Positions 26,987 through 35,233 of a stretch of DNA of 35,233 bases are shown here, one piece after another. The notes beneath the pieces were generated by a model. It saw nothing but the letters and a program-made list of their open reading frames with translations, searched no databases and had not been told where the DNA came from. The stretch's first letter is position 1. Every line of letters begins with the position of its first letter. The stretch lies in assembly GCF_000374405.1 (NCBI RefSeq), contig NZ_KB894227.1:1-35233 (forward strand), given 5' to 3'. The translations under genes and the position numbers were made by a program. Source of the stretch: Riemerella columbina DSM 16469. GTDB lineage: Bacteria; Bacteroidota; Bacteroidia; Flavobacteriales; Weeksellaceae.

Positions 26987-29902
26987 ATGAAAAAACAAGT
27001 ATTTGCACTTAGTGCTTTAGGTCTATGCTTCGGAAGCCTTGCCTATGGTCAAACTAAGGACAGTCTTAAAACCAAAAACATCGAGGAGGTTGTAATCGTT
27101 GCTTTTGGTAAGCAAAAGGCAAAAGCTGTAGTAGGCTCGGTGTCTAGCTTAGGGAAAGAGGTACTCTCTACTCAACAAACTTCTAATGTAGCCACAGCTA
27201 TACAAGGTAGCGTAGCTGGTGTGAATATTATTGGTTCTGCTGTACCAGGTACCACACCAACAATCCGCGTAAGAGGGATTGGATCTATTAATGCGAGTTC
27301 TGATCCGCTAATTATTGTAGATGGAGCGCAATACTCTGGAAGTTTATCTAATATTTCTCAAGAAGAAATAGAAAGCCTCAATGTACTAAAAGATGGTTCT
27401 GCAACATCGCTCTATGGATCTAGGGGTGCTAATGGAGTGATCTTAATTACTACTAAAAAAGGAAGAAAAGGAAAACCAAGAATTACGATGCAATCTTCAT
27501 TAGGTTTTGCTGCACCTGTGAATGATTTATACCCTATGGTGGATAATAGTAAGTATTTACAATACACTTGGGAATCTCTTAGAAATACCTATGTCGTAGA
27601 AAATGGACTGACTCAAGCTGATGCAGGAGTAAAAGCAGCACAAAATGTAATTCCAATATTGCAATATAACCCTTATAATAAAAAAAATCCTATTGATTCT
27701 AATGGTAAGTTAGTAGATGGAGCACAATTGCTTTGGAATACAGATTGGGAGAAAGAACTTATCAATCATTCCGCACAAAGACAAGAGACCTCTGCTACTA
27801 TTTCTGGAGGTTCGGATCAAAGTACTTATTTTTTAAGTGTAAACCATCTGAAACAAGAGGGGGCAATTAAAACTACGGAGATGGAACGATTAGCAACAAG
27901 GCTAAACTTAGAATCTAAAATACAACCTTGGTTAACTATAGGCTTAAATACTGCTTATATCTCTAACAGTAGAAATCTGCCTCTTCAAGATGGAAATAAT
28001 TTTGGAGCGCCTATTGGAAGTATTTATTTTATGTCTTCAATTTACCCTCTGTATCAGAGAGATGAGGATGGAAATCTTGTTTTAGATGAAAATGGAAATG
28101 TGCAATATGACTATGGAGCAGGTAGTGGTTCTAAAATAAATTCACAGAGACCTTTATTGAGAAATGCGAATCCTGTAGGAAAATTATTTACAGATAAGTA
28201 TAAATATAGTGTAAACACTTTAACGTTAAATGGTTTTGCAAAAATAGATTTTAGTAAGAGCTTATCGTTCAAATCTAATTATTCCTATGAACAGAATCAA
28301 AATAATTTTAAATTATATTATGATAGCCAGCACGGAGAATATGCACCTAATGGCGGACAAGTGACTTATAATAGAAGTGTATACAGTACAAAAAACTTTG
28401 TAAACTCATTAAATTATAATGTTAAATTAAGGGATCATAATCTTTCAGCAGATGCTGTTGTAGAGACTTTTGAGAGAGAATATGATACTATGGGAGCCAT
28501 CGGTTCAGGATTATTCCCAGGTATTGAGGTTCTTGGAGGTACCACTAAACCAGAGTCTACTACAGGTATCGTATCGCTTCAAAGGCTTGTGGGGTTACTA
28601 GGAAGGGTTAGTTATAACTATAAAGAGAAATATTTTGTTGAAGGTTCATTCCGTAGAGATGGCTCTAGTGTCTTCAGTAAAGATGTCCGTTGGGGGAATT
28701 TCTACTCCGTAGGTGGTGCTTATATCGTAAGTGAAGAAAATTTTTTAAAAAATAATAAAACTATAAGTTTCTTAAAGCTAAAAGCATCTTATGGAGAATT
28801 AGGAAATAATAATTTTAATGTAGATGGTGGCTATGAATTTTTCCCATACTTATCTACTTATCTTACAGGATATTCCGTAGGGTCTAATATTGGTGTTATT
28901 TTATCTTCGCCTAAAGATCATTTACTTAGTTGGGAAAAAACAGCTTCCTTTAATGCCGGCTTAGAATTAGGGCTATTTAAAAATAGAGTTAATGTAAATG
29001 TAGACTATTATAATAAGGAATCTATAGACTTGGTAGGTCCTTTATTAACAGCAGGCTCTACAGGAGCTACTTCTATTACATCAAATATTGGTAAACTAAG
29101 GAACTATGGTTGGGAATTTGTCATCAATACTAAGAATATAAGAACGGATAATTTTAGATGGGATACTTCTCTTAATTTTTCTTTTGATAAAAATAAAATC
29201 ATAGCATTAAGTAATAATAATGAACCTCAAACAGTAGGAACTAAAAGATGGGAGGTTGGACGTTCTTTATATGATTTCTATATCCAAGAATATGCCGGTG
29301 TAAATCCAGAAAACGGTAACCCTCTATGGTATATGGATGTAACTGATACTAATGGTAATGTCTCTAAGGTAACTACAGAAGATTATTCCAAAGCCAGTCG
29401 CTACTATAACCACAGTTCATTGCCTTGGATCATTGGTGGTGTTAATAATTATGTTAAGTTTAAAAACTTTGATATTAATGCATTAGTCAACTTTAGTTTT
29501 GGAAGTTACCTGTATGATTACACTTATGCAGATCTTATGCGGGGATATTTCGATGGCCATTCTAGAAGTGTAGATTTGGAAAGAAGATGGCAAAAACCTG
29601 GTGATATTACTGATGTACCTCGTTTAACCAGTACAAATTTGCAAGAGGCTTCACTCTCTACAAGATTCTTGTTCAAAAATGATTATGTAAGGCTTAAAGC
29701 CCTAACTATAGGGTACAATTTTGAAAAGGAAACACTAGAAAAAATAGGAATTAGAAATCTTAGATTATTTTTACAAGCAGACAACTTGTTGACTTGGCAA
29801 TCTAGAAAAAATATAGATCCAGAACAAGCTCTCAATGGTCTTACTGATAGTAGAGCATCGAACTTAAAAACAATATCATTCGGTCTTAAACTTGAACTTT
29901 AA
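26987..29902 (+). CDS. SusC/RagA-family TonB-linked outer membrane transporter (second pair)
   Basis: The 971-residue product has a signal peptide (MKKQVFALSALGLCFGSLAYGQ) and a TonB-box-like NIEEVVIVAFGKQ at about 31-43. The plug domain includes AIQGSVAGVNIIG, IRVRGIGSI, PLIIVDGA and the SusC hallmark IESLNVLKDGSATSLYGSRGANGVILITTKKG. A large beta-barrel ends KTISFGLKLEL. The carboxypeptidase-like N-terminal domain is missing, as in the first SusC. It is followed by its SusD after 11 bp, but no glycoside hydrolase, esterase or peptidase gene lies beside the pair. The leader carries a candidate attenuator with Met and Cys codons, and an Lrp-type gene is divergent. A RagAB-like role in oligopeptide import is therefore plausible but unproven. 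Confidence 0.95.
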   Translation: MKKQVFALSALGLCFGSLAYGQTKDSLKTKNIEEVVIVAFGKQKAKAVVGSVSSLGKEVLSTQQTSNVATAIQGSVAGVNIIGSAVPGTTPTIRVRGIGSINASSDPLIIVDGAQYSGSLSNISQEEIESLNVLKDGSATSLYGSRGANGVILITTKKGRKGKPRITMQSSLGFAAPVNDLYPMVDNSKYLQYTWESLRNTYVVENGLTQADAGVKAAQNVIPILQYNPYNKKNPIDSNGKLVDGAQLLWNTDWEKELINHSAQRQETSATISGGSDQSTYFLSVNHLKQEGAIKTTEMERLATRLNLESKIQPWLTIGLNTAYISNSRNLPLQDGNNFGAPIGSIYFMSSIYPLYQRDEDGNLVLDENGNVQYDYGAGSGSKINSQRPLLRNANPVGKLFTDKYKYSVNTLTLNGFAKIDFSKSLSFKSNYSYEQNQNNFKLYYDSQHGEYAPNGGQVTYNRSVYSTKNFVNSLNYNVKLRDHNLSADAVVETFEREYDTMGAIGSGLFPGIEVLGGTTKPESTTGIVSLQRLVGLLGRVSYNYKEKYFVEGSFRRDGSSVFSKDVRWGNFYSVGGAYIVSEENFLKNNKTISFLKLKASYGELGNNNFNVDGGYEFFPYLSTYLTGYSVGSNIGVILSSPKDHLLSWEKTASFNAGLELGLFKNRVNVNVDYYNKESIDLVGPLLTAGSTGATSITSNIGKLRNYGWEFVINTKNIRTDNFRWDTSLNFSFDKNKIIALSNNNEPQTVGTKRWEVGRSLYDFYIQEYAGVNPENGNPLWYMDVTDTNGNVSKVTTEDYSKASRYYNHSSLPWIIGGVNNYVKFKNFDINALVNFSFGSYLYDYTYADLMRGYFDGHSRSVDLERRWQKPGDITDVPRLTSTNLQEASLSTRFLFKNDYVRLKALTIGYNFEKETLEKIGIRNLRLFLQADNLLTWQSRKNIDPEQALNGLTDSRASNLKTISFGLKLEL

Positions 29903-29913
29903 AACTAAAAAAA

Positions 29914-31341
29914 ATGAAATTTAATCAATTAAAACATACACTTTTTGCCACTCTGTTATTAGTAGCATCATCATGTGAAAGATATTTAGATGAACCTCAA
30001 CCAACAGACGAGGTGAGTGCAGAGTTAGTATTCTCAAATGCAGAAAATGCAGAAGCTAATCTAACAGGAATTACCAGTCTATTAAGATTTGATACAAATG
30101 TTAACGGACAAGATGCCGCTAATTTAGGAAGTGTTTACTTTGCAAGAACTGTAAAGGGGGAAGACTTCTTGGTGCCAAACAGTTGGTATTCTTTTGATTA
30201 TCGAAATATAACAAGGCTTTCCACACATAGAAGAACTAACTTTACTTGGCGTTATTTTTATAAAATCATAAGACAGTCTAACGAACTTATAACTGGTGTA
30301 AATAGTAGTAAAAATATTTCTGAAGCAAGAAAGAAATCTTTAATAGCAAGAGCAAAAGTGCTACGTGCCCTTTCTTACTTTGAGCTGGTACAAGATTTCC
30401 AATTAGGGTATCCTTACTCCAAAAATATGCCTGCCCTACCTCTATACGAAGAATATACTAAAGAAGCTAAACCTTTTAGTACTACCGAGGAGGTGTTTCA
30501 ATTCATCGTTAATGATTTAGAATCTGCCCTTCCAGATTTACCAGTAAGCAGACCCTCTAAAGCTTTCGTGAATCAGCAAGTTGGTTATGCGCTAGCAGCT
30601 AGAGTATATCAAGTAAAACAAGATTGGAATAAGGCCTATCAATATGCACAATTAGCTTATGGGGGTAATGTAGAAAATTCTTTAGACGCCGCTTCTTATA
30701 GTAATGGGTTTAAAACCTTAGACTCTAAAGAATGGATTTTAGGCTATGGACAGCAGGCTGGACAATCAGTCTATTGGATGATGGCACCACATTCATTTAC
30801 CGATCTTTCTGTAGAAAATGACGGTTACAGTAATGTATATGTGAGTAAAACCCTCTATGATCTATTTAGTGATACCGATATTAGAAAGCTATTTGATTAT
30901 AATCCTAATGCAGATGGTGATAAAAAATATAGTACATATAAGTTTACATTCAATAGAGGAGAAGCAGCCTGTCCATATTTTAGAACCGCTGAAATGGTAT
31001 TAATTGCTGCTGAAGCACAATATCGATTAGGCAACACCGCAAAGGCACAAGAAACGCTCTACAAATTACAAAAAAATAGAGACCCCAAAGCGGTTGAGCA
31101 GCACAATACAGGCGATGCTCTTTTAGAGGAGATTTTAATTGAGCGTAGAAAAGAACTCTACGGAGAAGTGGGCGTAGAACTCTACGATGCAAGAAGGCTT
31201 TCTAGACCGCTTAAACGTAGTGCTGCTCATTCGGTAGTTTTAGATTTTAAGCCTAATGACCCTAAATCTATCTACCAATATCCTCAGCAAGAAATAGATG
31301 CTAATCCAAATGTGGACGAAAGCATCAATAACGGAAGATAA
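29914..31341 (+). CDS. SusD/RagB-family nutrient-binding lipoprotein (second pair)
   Basis: This is the surface lid partner of the preceding SusC. The 475-residue product has a lipoprotein signal with Cys21 (LLLVASSC) and continues ERYLDEPQPTDEVSAELVF. Family landmarks are RAKVLRALSYFELVQDFQLGYPY near 147-169, AKPFSTTEEVFQFIVNDLESALPDLP, and VNQQVGYALAARVYQVKQDWNKAYQYAQLAY. The C-terminal part has FRTAEMVLIAAEAQYRLGNTAKA, LIERRKELYGEVGVELYDARRLSRPLKR and YPQQEIDANP. It starts 11 bp after susC and ends before a perfect bidirectional terminator. The bound nutrient is unknown. Confidence 0.94.
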   Translation: MKFNQLKHTLFATLLLVASSCERYLDEPQPTDEVSAELVFSNAENAEANLTGITSLLRFDTNVNGQDAANLGSVYFARTVKGEDFLVPNSWYSFDYRNITRLSTHRRTNFTWRYFYKIIRQSNELITGVNSSKNISEARKKSLIARAKVLRALSYFELVQDFQLGYPYSKNMPALPLYEEYTKEAKPFSTTEEVFQFIVNDLESALPDLPVSRPSKAFVNQQVGYALAARVYQVKQDWNKAYQYAQLAYGGNVENSLDAASYSNGFKTLDSKEWILGYGQQAGQSVYWMMAPHSFTDLSVENDGYSNVYVSKTLYDLFSDTDIRKLFDYNPNADGDKKYSTYKFTFNRGEAACPYFRTAEMVLIAAEAQYRLGNTAKAQETLYKLQKNRDPKAVEQHNTGDALLEEILIERRKELYGEVGVELYDARRLSRPLKRSAAHSVVLDFKPNDPKSIYQYPQQEIDANPNVDESINNGR

Positions 31342-31369
31342 TTTTTCATTTTTACTTTTCATATCAAGA

Positions 31370-31400
31370 GAAAGGCAAGGATTCAATATCCTTGCCTTTC
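31370..31400. terminator. Bidirectional terminator between susD and maeB
   Basis: A perfect 13-bp stem, GAAAGGCAAGGAT with ATCCTTGCCTTTC (loop TCAAT), lies between two convergent genes. It has T-rich sequence on the plus-strand exit side and can serve both. Confidence 0.85.
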
Positions 31401-31427
31401 AATTTTAAATTATATTAAGCCACTCAT

Positions 31428-33716
31428 TTATCGATGACCATCTCTACGCTGAGCATCTAGAACCGCAATGGTTGCTAAGTTCACAATTTCATCTACACTA
31501 GAACGCATCTGTAATACATGCACGGGCTGTTTTAATCCCATTAAAATAGGACCTATGGTCTGGGCCACTCTCATACCTCTAATGATTTTATAAGAAATAT
31601 TCGCCGACTCTAGATTAGGGAAAATAAAAACATTGGCTGGTGTAGTTCCCAATTTTGAAAATGGATAATCCGCCAAGTGGTCTGCATTCATTGCAAAGTC
31701 GGGTTGTATTTCCCCGTCTACTATCATTTTTGGATATTTCTTATGGAGTATTCTTACTGCCTCGGCGACTTTCTGAGAAGTATCGGAATGGTCAGAAAAG
31801 TTTTCATAAGACAACATCGCAATACGCGGTTCTATGGCGAAAGTTTTTACCGTCATCTCAGACATTTTGGCAATCTTAACTAAATCTTCTGCCGTAGGAT
31901 TTTTATTGATAGAGGTATCCGCAAAGAAGCGTGGTCTTTTACCCGATAAAATCATCATCATAGACGCCACTTTATCTACGCCTGGTTCTTTTTCAATGAC
32001 TTCCAAAACAGGTTTTAGCACCGAAGAATAATTCTTGGAAAACCCTACAATAAGAGCATCTACATCGCCATGTTTTAGCATTAATGGTCCAAAATAATCT
32101 CTATTTCTTACAAAACGCTTGGCTTTATATTCGTTGATGCCTTTACGATTTCTCAGTTTCCAAAGGGTTTCTCTATACGCTCTTCTTTTTTCTTTTTGCG
32201 CCTCATCATTCGGGTCTACAATTTTCACCTTCAGTTCAATGCCATACTCTGCCATTTTTTCTTTGATGAGTTTCTTATCTCCTAATAATACAGGTTCAGC
32301 GATACCTTCTTCATATAGAATTTGTGCCGCTTTGATGACATTATATTCCTCACCATTGCCTAAAGCCACACGCTTCGGATTAGAACGCGCACGGTTTTGC
32401 ATCATACGGATTAGTTTTTCATCTTTACCCATACGGTCTAAAAGATGATTTTCGTAAGCCTCAAAATCATCAATTGAAGTTCTGGCAATACCGCTTTCCA
32501 TCGCCGCTTTGGCTACCGCCACTGACACTTTAGTAATCAATCGGTTATCAAATGGTTTAGGAATAAAATAATCTCTACCAAAATTTAATCCTTTAAGGTT
32601 ATACGCTAAAATCACCGCTTCTGGCACAGGTTCTTTTGCTAAATCGGCAATCGCTCTTACCGCTGCTAGTTTCATAGCTTCGTTAATCCCTTTCGCCTGA
32701 ACATCTAACGCTCCTCTAAAGATATAAGGGAACCCCAATACATTATTCACTTGATTAGGAAAATCACTACGCCCAGTTGCCATGATAACATCTTCTCTGG
32801 TGGCTTTCGCTAAATTATAATCAATCTCTGGTGTCGGGTTTGCCAATCCGAATACAATGGGATTTTCTGCCATAGAACTTAGCATTTCCGCAGACATCAC
32901 ATCACCTTTTGAGAGTCCTACAAAAACATCAGCCTCTTTTAAAGCATCGGCTAAAGTTTCAAGTTCGGTATGGGCAACAAAATCTAACTTTTCTGGTGTT
33001 AGGTTTTCCCTCTTATGATTAATAACGCCTTTGCTATCGCACATCAAGATATTTTCCTTTTTAAGTCCCAGCTCCATATAAAGCTTGGTACACGCAATGG
33101 CAGCTGCTCCCGCTCCATTCACCACCATTTTTACCTCATCTATTTTTTTTCCTGCTAATTCTAAAGCATTGATTAATGCCGCTGCAGAAATAATAGCCGT
33201 ACCATGTTGGTCATCGTGCATCAATGGGATATCCAATTCTTCTTTTAAGCGTTGCTCGATATAAAAGGCTTCTGGTGCTTTAATATCTTCAAGGTTAATC
33301 CCACCAAAAGTTGGGGCAATCGCCTTTACAATTTGGATAAATTTTTCTGGGTCTTTTTCATCTACTTCAATATCAAATACATTGATATCGGCAAAGATTT
33401 TAAAAAGTAAGCCTTTACCTTCCATTACAGGTTTAGATGCTTCGGCACCGATATCTCCAAGCCCTAAAACAGCTGTTCCGTTAGAAATTACGGCCACCAG
33501 ATTGCTCTTTCCCGTATACTCGTAAGCCATAGCAGGATTTTTCTCAATCTCTAAACAAGGTTCGGCTACCCCTGGGGAATAGGCTAAACTCAAATCCCGT
33601 TGTGAGGAATGCGGTTTGGATGGAATCACCTCTATTTTCCCTTTGGGTGTGGCACGGTGGTAATCCAGAGCCGCTTTTTTAAAATTCTTTTCGTCTCTAT
33701 TGGTTTTACTTGGCAT
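31428..33716 (-). CDS. maeB: NADP-dependent malic enzyme with phosphotransacetylase-like C-terminal domain
   Basis: The enzyme converts malate to pyruvate and CO2 with reduction of NADP, supplying NADPH and pyruvate. The 762-residue product has the two-domain MaeB layout. The malic enzyme part has YSPGVAEPCLEIEKNPAMAY near 46-65, NGTAVLGLGDIGAEASKPVMEGK near 79-101 and the nucleotide-binding VVNGAGAAAIACTKLYMELG near 198-217. From about residue 430 a phosphate-acetyltransferase-like domain follows, seen in SNPKRVALGNGEEYNVIKAA, IVGFSKNYSSVLKPVLEVI and RGMRVAQTIGPILMGL. That domain is thought to be regulatory and not catalytic. The gene follows the kinase-like gene by 19 bp, so the two are probably one transcript. 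In other flavobacteria maeB lies next to ruvA-sprA, but here about 7 kb separates them. Confidence 0.95.
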   Translation of the reverse strand: MPSKTNRDEKNFKKAALDYHRATPKGKIEVIPSKPHSSQRDLSLAYSPGVAEPCLEIEKNPAMAYEYTGKSNLVAVISNGTAVLGLGDIGAEASKPVMEGKGLLFKIFADINVFDIEVDEKDPEKFIQIVKAIAPTFGGINLEDIKAPEAFYIEQRLKEELDIPLMHDDQHGTAIISAAALINALELAGKKIDEVKMVVNGAGAAAIACTKLYMELGLKKENILMCDSKGVINHKRENLTPEKLDFVAHTELETLADALKEADVFVGLSKGDVMSAEMLSSMAENPIVFGLANPTPEIDYNLAKATREDVIMATGRSDFPNQVNNVLGFPYIFRGALDVQAKGINEAMKLAAVRAIADLAKEPVPEAVILAYNLKGLNFGRDYFIPKPFDNRLITKVSVAVAKAAMESGIARTSIDDFEAYENHLLDRMGKDEKLIRMMQNRARSNPKRVALGNGEEYNVIKAAQILYEEGIAEPVLLGDKKLIKEKMAEYGIELKVKIVDPNDEAQKEKRRAYRETLWKLRNRKGINEYKAKRFVRNRDYFGPLMLKHGDVDALIVGFSKNYSSVLKPVLEVIEKEPGVDKVASMMMILSGKRPRFFADTSINKNPTAEDLVKIAKMSEMTVKTFAIEPRIAMLSYENFSDHSDTSQKVAEAVRILHKKYPKMIVDGEIQPDFAMNADHLADYPFSKLGTTPANVFIFPNLESANISYKIIRGMRVAQTIGPILMGLKQPVHVLQMRSSVDEIVNLATIAVLDAQRRDGHR

Positions 33717-33735
33717 ATATTGTTATTATAATTTG

Positions 33736-34593
33736 TTAAAGGTTTAAGATATACTTTTTATGATAGTTTACCAAACTTTCTATTGGTTTTTGTACGATAG
33801 TGCCTACTTTTAGATTCAGCTCTGCCGCCGCCGCTCTTAGTACATTTTCATAAACATAAGCAATAGAGCCTATAAAGTTGATTTCCGCTTCTTTTGCTTC
33901 GGGGTAAGGCAAGACTTGATATTCAAAAAAGTTTTTCATTTCATCAAACACCATATTTTGAAAATACGGATGTTGCTTTCGCTCCACGATAAAACGATTA
34001 AAACTTGCTAAATACGCATTGGCTCTAGGATTGTGATACATATTTTTGATGGCACTTTCTATGGATAAATGGTAAGTCCCCACAAATTCTTGATGCAAAT
34101 CCGCAGGGAGTTTTTTCATAAAAAAACGACGCAATAGGTGTTTCCCCAAAGCATTGCCGCTCCCCTCATCTCCAATTAAAAAACCTAAAGATGGCAAATC
34201 TCTACGGATATTTTTTCCATCAAAATAGCAAGAATTAGAACCCGTTCCCAAAATACAAATAATCGCAGGATTGCCTCTATACCCTGCATAGGCTGCCGCA
34301 GTAAGGTCTTCGCTCACTCTAATATCCGCATGGGCAAATACCTTTTGGAGTTCTCGCTCTACCAGCGATTTATTTTCCGCAATACCGCAGCCTGCACCAT
34401 AATAAAATAGTTTGGTAATTGCATGTTTGTGCTGACTGAGGGTTGTATTGTTTTCAATTTCAGAGGCTATGGATTGTGCATCGGTAATATTGGGGTTAAA
34501 CCCCACCGTTTCGGTTTTTAGTTTTAGTTTTCCATCATCTTCCAAGATGACCCAATCGCATTTGGTAGAACCGCCATCAATTATTGCTATCAT
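33736..34593 (-). CDS. BadF/BadG-type ATPase, N-acetylglucosamine kinase-like
   Basis: The 285-residue product belongs to the ASKHA sugar-kinase/BadF fold. The phosphate-1 motif is IAIIDGGSTKCDWVI at 2-16. A phosphate-2-like stretch PAIICILGTGSNSCYFDG lies near 109-126, and GFLIGDEGSGNALGKHLLRRF near 137-157, typical of the GlcNAc-kinase-like group. It probably phosphorylates an amino sugar such as GlcNAc released in cell-wall turnover; the exact sugar is not certain. It is upstream of maeB on the same strand with a 19-bp gap. A -7-like box (34670-34677 on the minus strand) precedes it. Confidence 0.85.
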   Translation of the reverse strand: MIAIIDGGSTKCDWVILEDDGKLKLKTETVGFNPNITDAQSIASEIENNTTLSQHKHAITKLFYYGAGCGIAENKSLVERELQKVFAHADIRVSEDLTAAAYAGYRGNPAIICILGTGSNSCYFDGKNIRRDLPSLGFLIGDEGSGNALGKHLLRRFFMKKLPADLHQEFVGTYHLSIESAIKNMYHNPRANAYLASFNRFIVERKQHPYFQNMVFDEMKNFFEYQVLPYPEAKEAEINFIGSIAYVYENVLRAAAAELNLKVGTIVQKPIESLVNYHKKYILNL

Positions 34594-34669
34594 AAAACAT
34601 CATTTACAATCTGCTAAAATAGCAATAATCTAACAAACTGGATGAAATTTCATTCGGAAAATCAATCCG

Positions 34670-34677
34670 CAAACTTA
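34670..34677 (-). promoter_or_regulatory. Candidate -7 box of the kinase-maeB transcript
   Basis: The minus strand reads TAAGTTTG, a TAnnTTTG match, with TTTC as a near -33 element 19 bp further upstream. The predicted leader is about 70 bases. Confidence 0.4.
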
Positions 34678-34790
34678 TATTTAATATAAATAGATTGAAA
34701 GACAAGCATGAACGCTATTTTGCTATAACTTCAACTAGTTAAAAATACATTGTTCTAGTAATATATTCCTGCTGTGTAGACTGACCACCA

Positions 34791-34855
34791 CTCGATAAGG
34801 TGTGCCTATGACACCTTACCGTATGCGGGTATAGCACTTTACCGTGTGTGCTATA
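34791..34855. other. Two adjacent hairpins in a 304-bp gene-free stretch
   Basis: The region 34594-34897 has no credible gene. Its right part, visibly richer in GC than the rest, holds two 8-bp perfect stems. TAAGGTGT at 34796-34803 pairs with 34811-34818, and TATAGCAC at 34830-34837 pairs with 34848-34855. TTACCGT occurs twice, 23 bp apart (34816-34822 and 34839-34845), giving an imperfect tandem duplication. They lie between the terminator of the DUF4469-like gene and the kinase promoter. They could be part of a small RNA, a leader or a protein-binding site. Confidence 0.45.
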
Positions 34856-34857
34856 AT

Positions 34858-34896
34858 AAAAAAGAGAAGTATATTATGTTACACTTCTCTTTTTTT
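34858..34896. terminator. Terminator of the DUF4469-like gene
   Basis: AAAAAAGAGAAGT at 34858-34870 pairs perfectly with 34883-34895 over a 12-base loop. Read on the minus strand it ends in a T tract, just 3' of the gene that stops at 34898. The A and T tracts on both sides allow bidirectional use. Confidence 0.8.
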
Positions 34897-34897
34897 T

Positions 34898-35233
34898 CTA
34901 ACTAATTACAATGGTTGTATTGAGTTTTTCTTCTCTAGGTTCTTTTAATAGATTAGTGCCTTTACTAAACTGCGTGATTACACTCACTTCATAATTACCA
35001 TTAGGTAAATCCGCTGGCACCAAAATAAGCAAGCGCGAAGGTTCGTTAAGGACGATGTTTTCCATAGGGAGTTTGGTTTCTTGGTTGTTGTCTAAGTTTT
35101 TAAACACCACACCATTCTTAGGGTCGCTGCCCTCTACCTTAATATAAGTCCCTTTGATTTCAGCGTTTTTACCTTTGGTCAGTGTACCGTCTGTATTGCC
35201 TGTGGCTTTATCGGTAATGTTAAACAGACTCAT
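34898..35233 (-). CDS. DUF4469-like Ig-fold C-terminal domain, probably partial
   Basis: The visible 111 residues match the Ig-like DUF4469 domain: ITDKATGNTDGTLTKGKNAE near 6-25, IKGTYIKVEGSDPKNGVVF, then LNEPSRLLILVPADLPNGNYEV near 62-83, followed by SVITQFSKG. In Bacteroidota this domain normally forms the C-terminal half of a protein whose N-terminal half is an HU-like DNA-binding domain. The first visible codon is an ATG at the very edge of the window, and the frame may well run on beyond it. I therefore treat the gene as truncated by the window. Function is unknown. Confidence 0.75.
   Translation of the reverse strand: MSLFNITDKATGNTDGTLTKGKNAEIKGTYIKVEGSDPKNGVVFKNLDNNQETKLPMENIVLNEPSRLLILVPADLPNGNYEVSVITQFSKGTNLLKEPREEKLNTTIVIS

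Overview
The window looks like a chromosomal segment of a low-GC flavobacterium (Bacteroidota). The evidence is a complete sprA (type IX secretion and gliding translocon), two SusC/SusD pairs, SusD-type lipoproteins, several TAnnTTTG-type -7 boxes and hardly any Shine-Dalgarno sequences. The IS982-family remnant and the gene content fit Weeksellaceae such as Riemerella or Chryseobacterium relatives. That genus-level placement is an inference.

Layout. 1-917: right part of a dead IS982-family insertion sequence. 1145-3516: groES and groEL, separated by a four-helix-bundle (S23/IVP-like) gene that sits between heptamer arrays and an imperfect inverted repeat. 3627-6969: a small TonB-C-terminal-like secreted protein, recQ and fmt. 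7034-16614 (minus): a six-gene polysaccharide utilisation locus (SusC, SusD, LamG-type lipoprotein, GH144-like lipoprotein, secreted esterase, GH3 beta-glucosidase), best read as a beta-1,2-glucan system. It is bounded by two copies of the same terminator palindrome. 16798-24435 (minus): sprA and ruvA. 24529-26627 (minus): an Lrp/AsnC regulator and a cholesterol-oxidase-like GMC flavoprotein. 26784-31341 (plus): a leader peptide plus terminator, then a second SusC/SusD pair with no linked hydrolase. 31428-34593 (minus): malic enzyme MaeB and a BadF/GlcNAc-kinase-like protein. 34594-34897: a gene-free stretch with stacked hairpins. 34898-35233 (minus): the C-terminal DUF4469-like part of a protein that probably starts outside the window.

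Two things stand out. The leader of the second susC (26751-26986) has the layout of a transcription attenuator. A 35-codon reading frame contains Met-Met-Cys and a later Cys codon. It is followed by a strong intrinsic terminator and by a possible competing antiterminator whose 5' arm lies under the end of the small frame. This suggests that an outer-membrane nutrient importer is controlled by sulphur amino acid supply, with a divergent Lrp-type gene beside it. The second is the insert between groES and groEL. It combines an S23/IVP-type gene, an inverted repeat that could fold in the mRNA, and 7-bp repeat arrays. That resembles the 23S rRNA intervening sequences, here placed inside a chaperonin operon.
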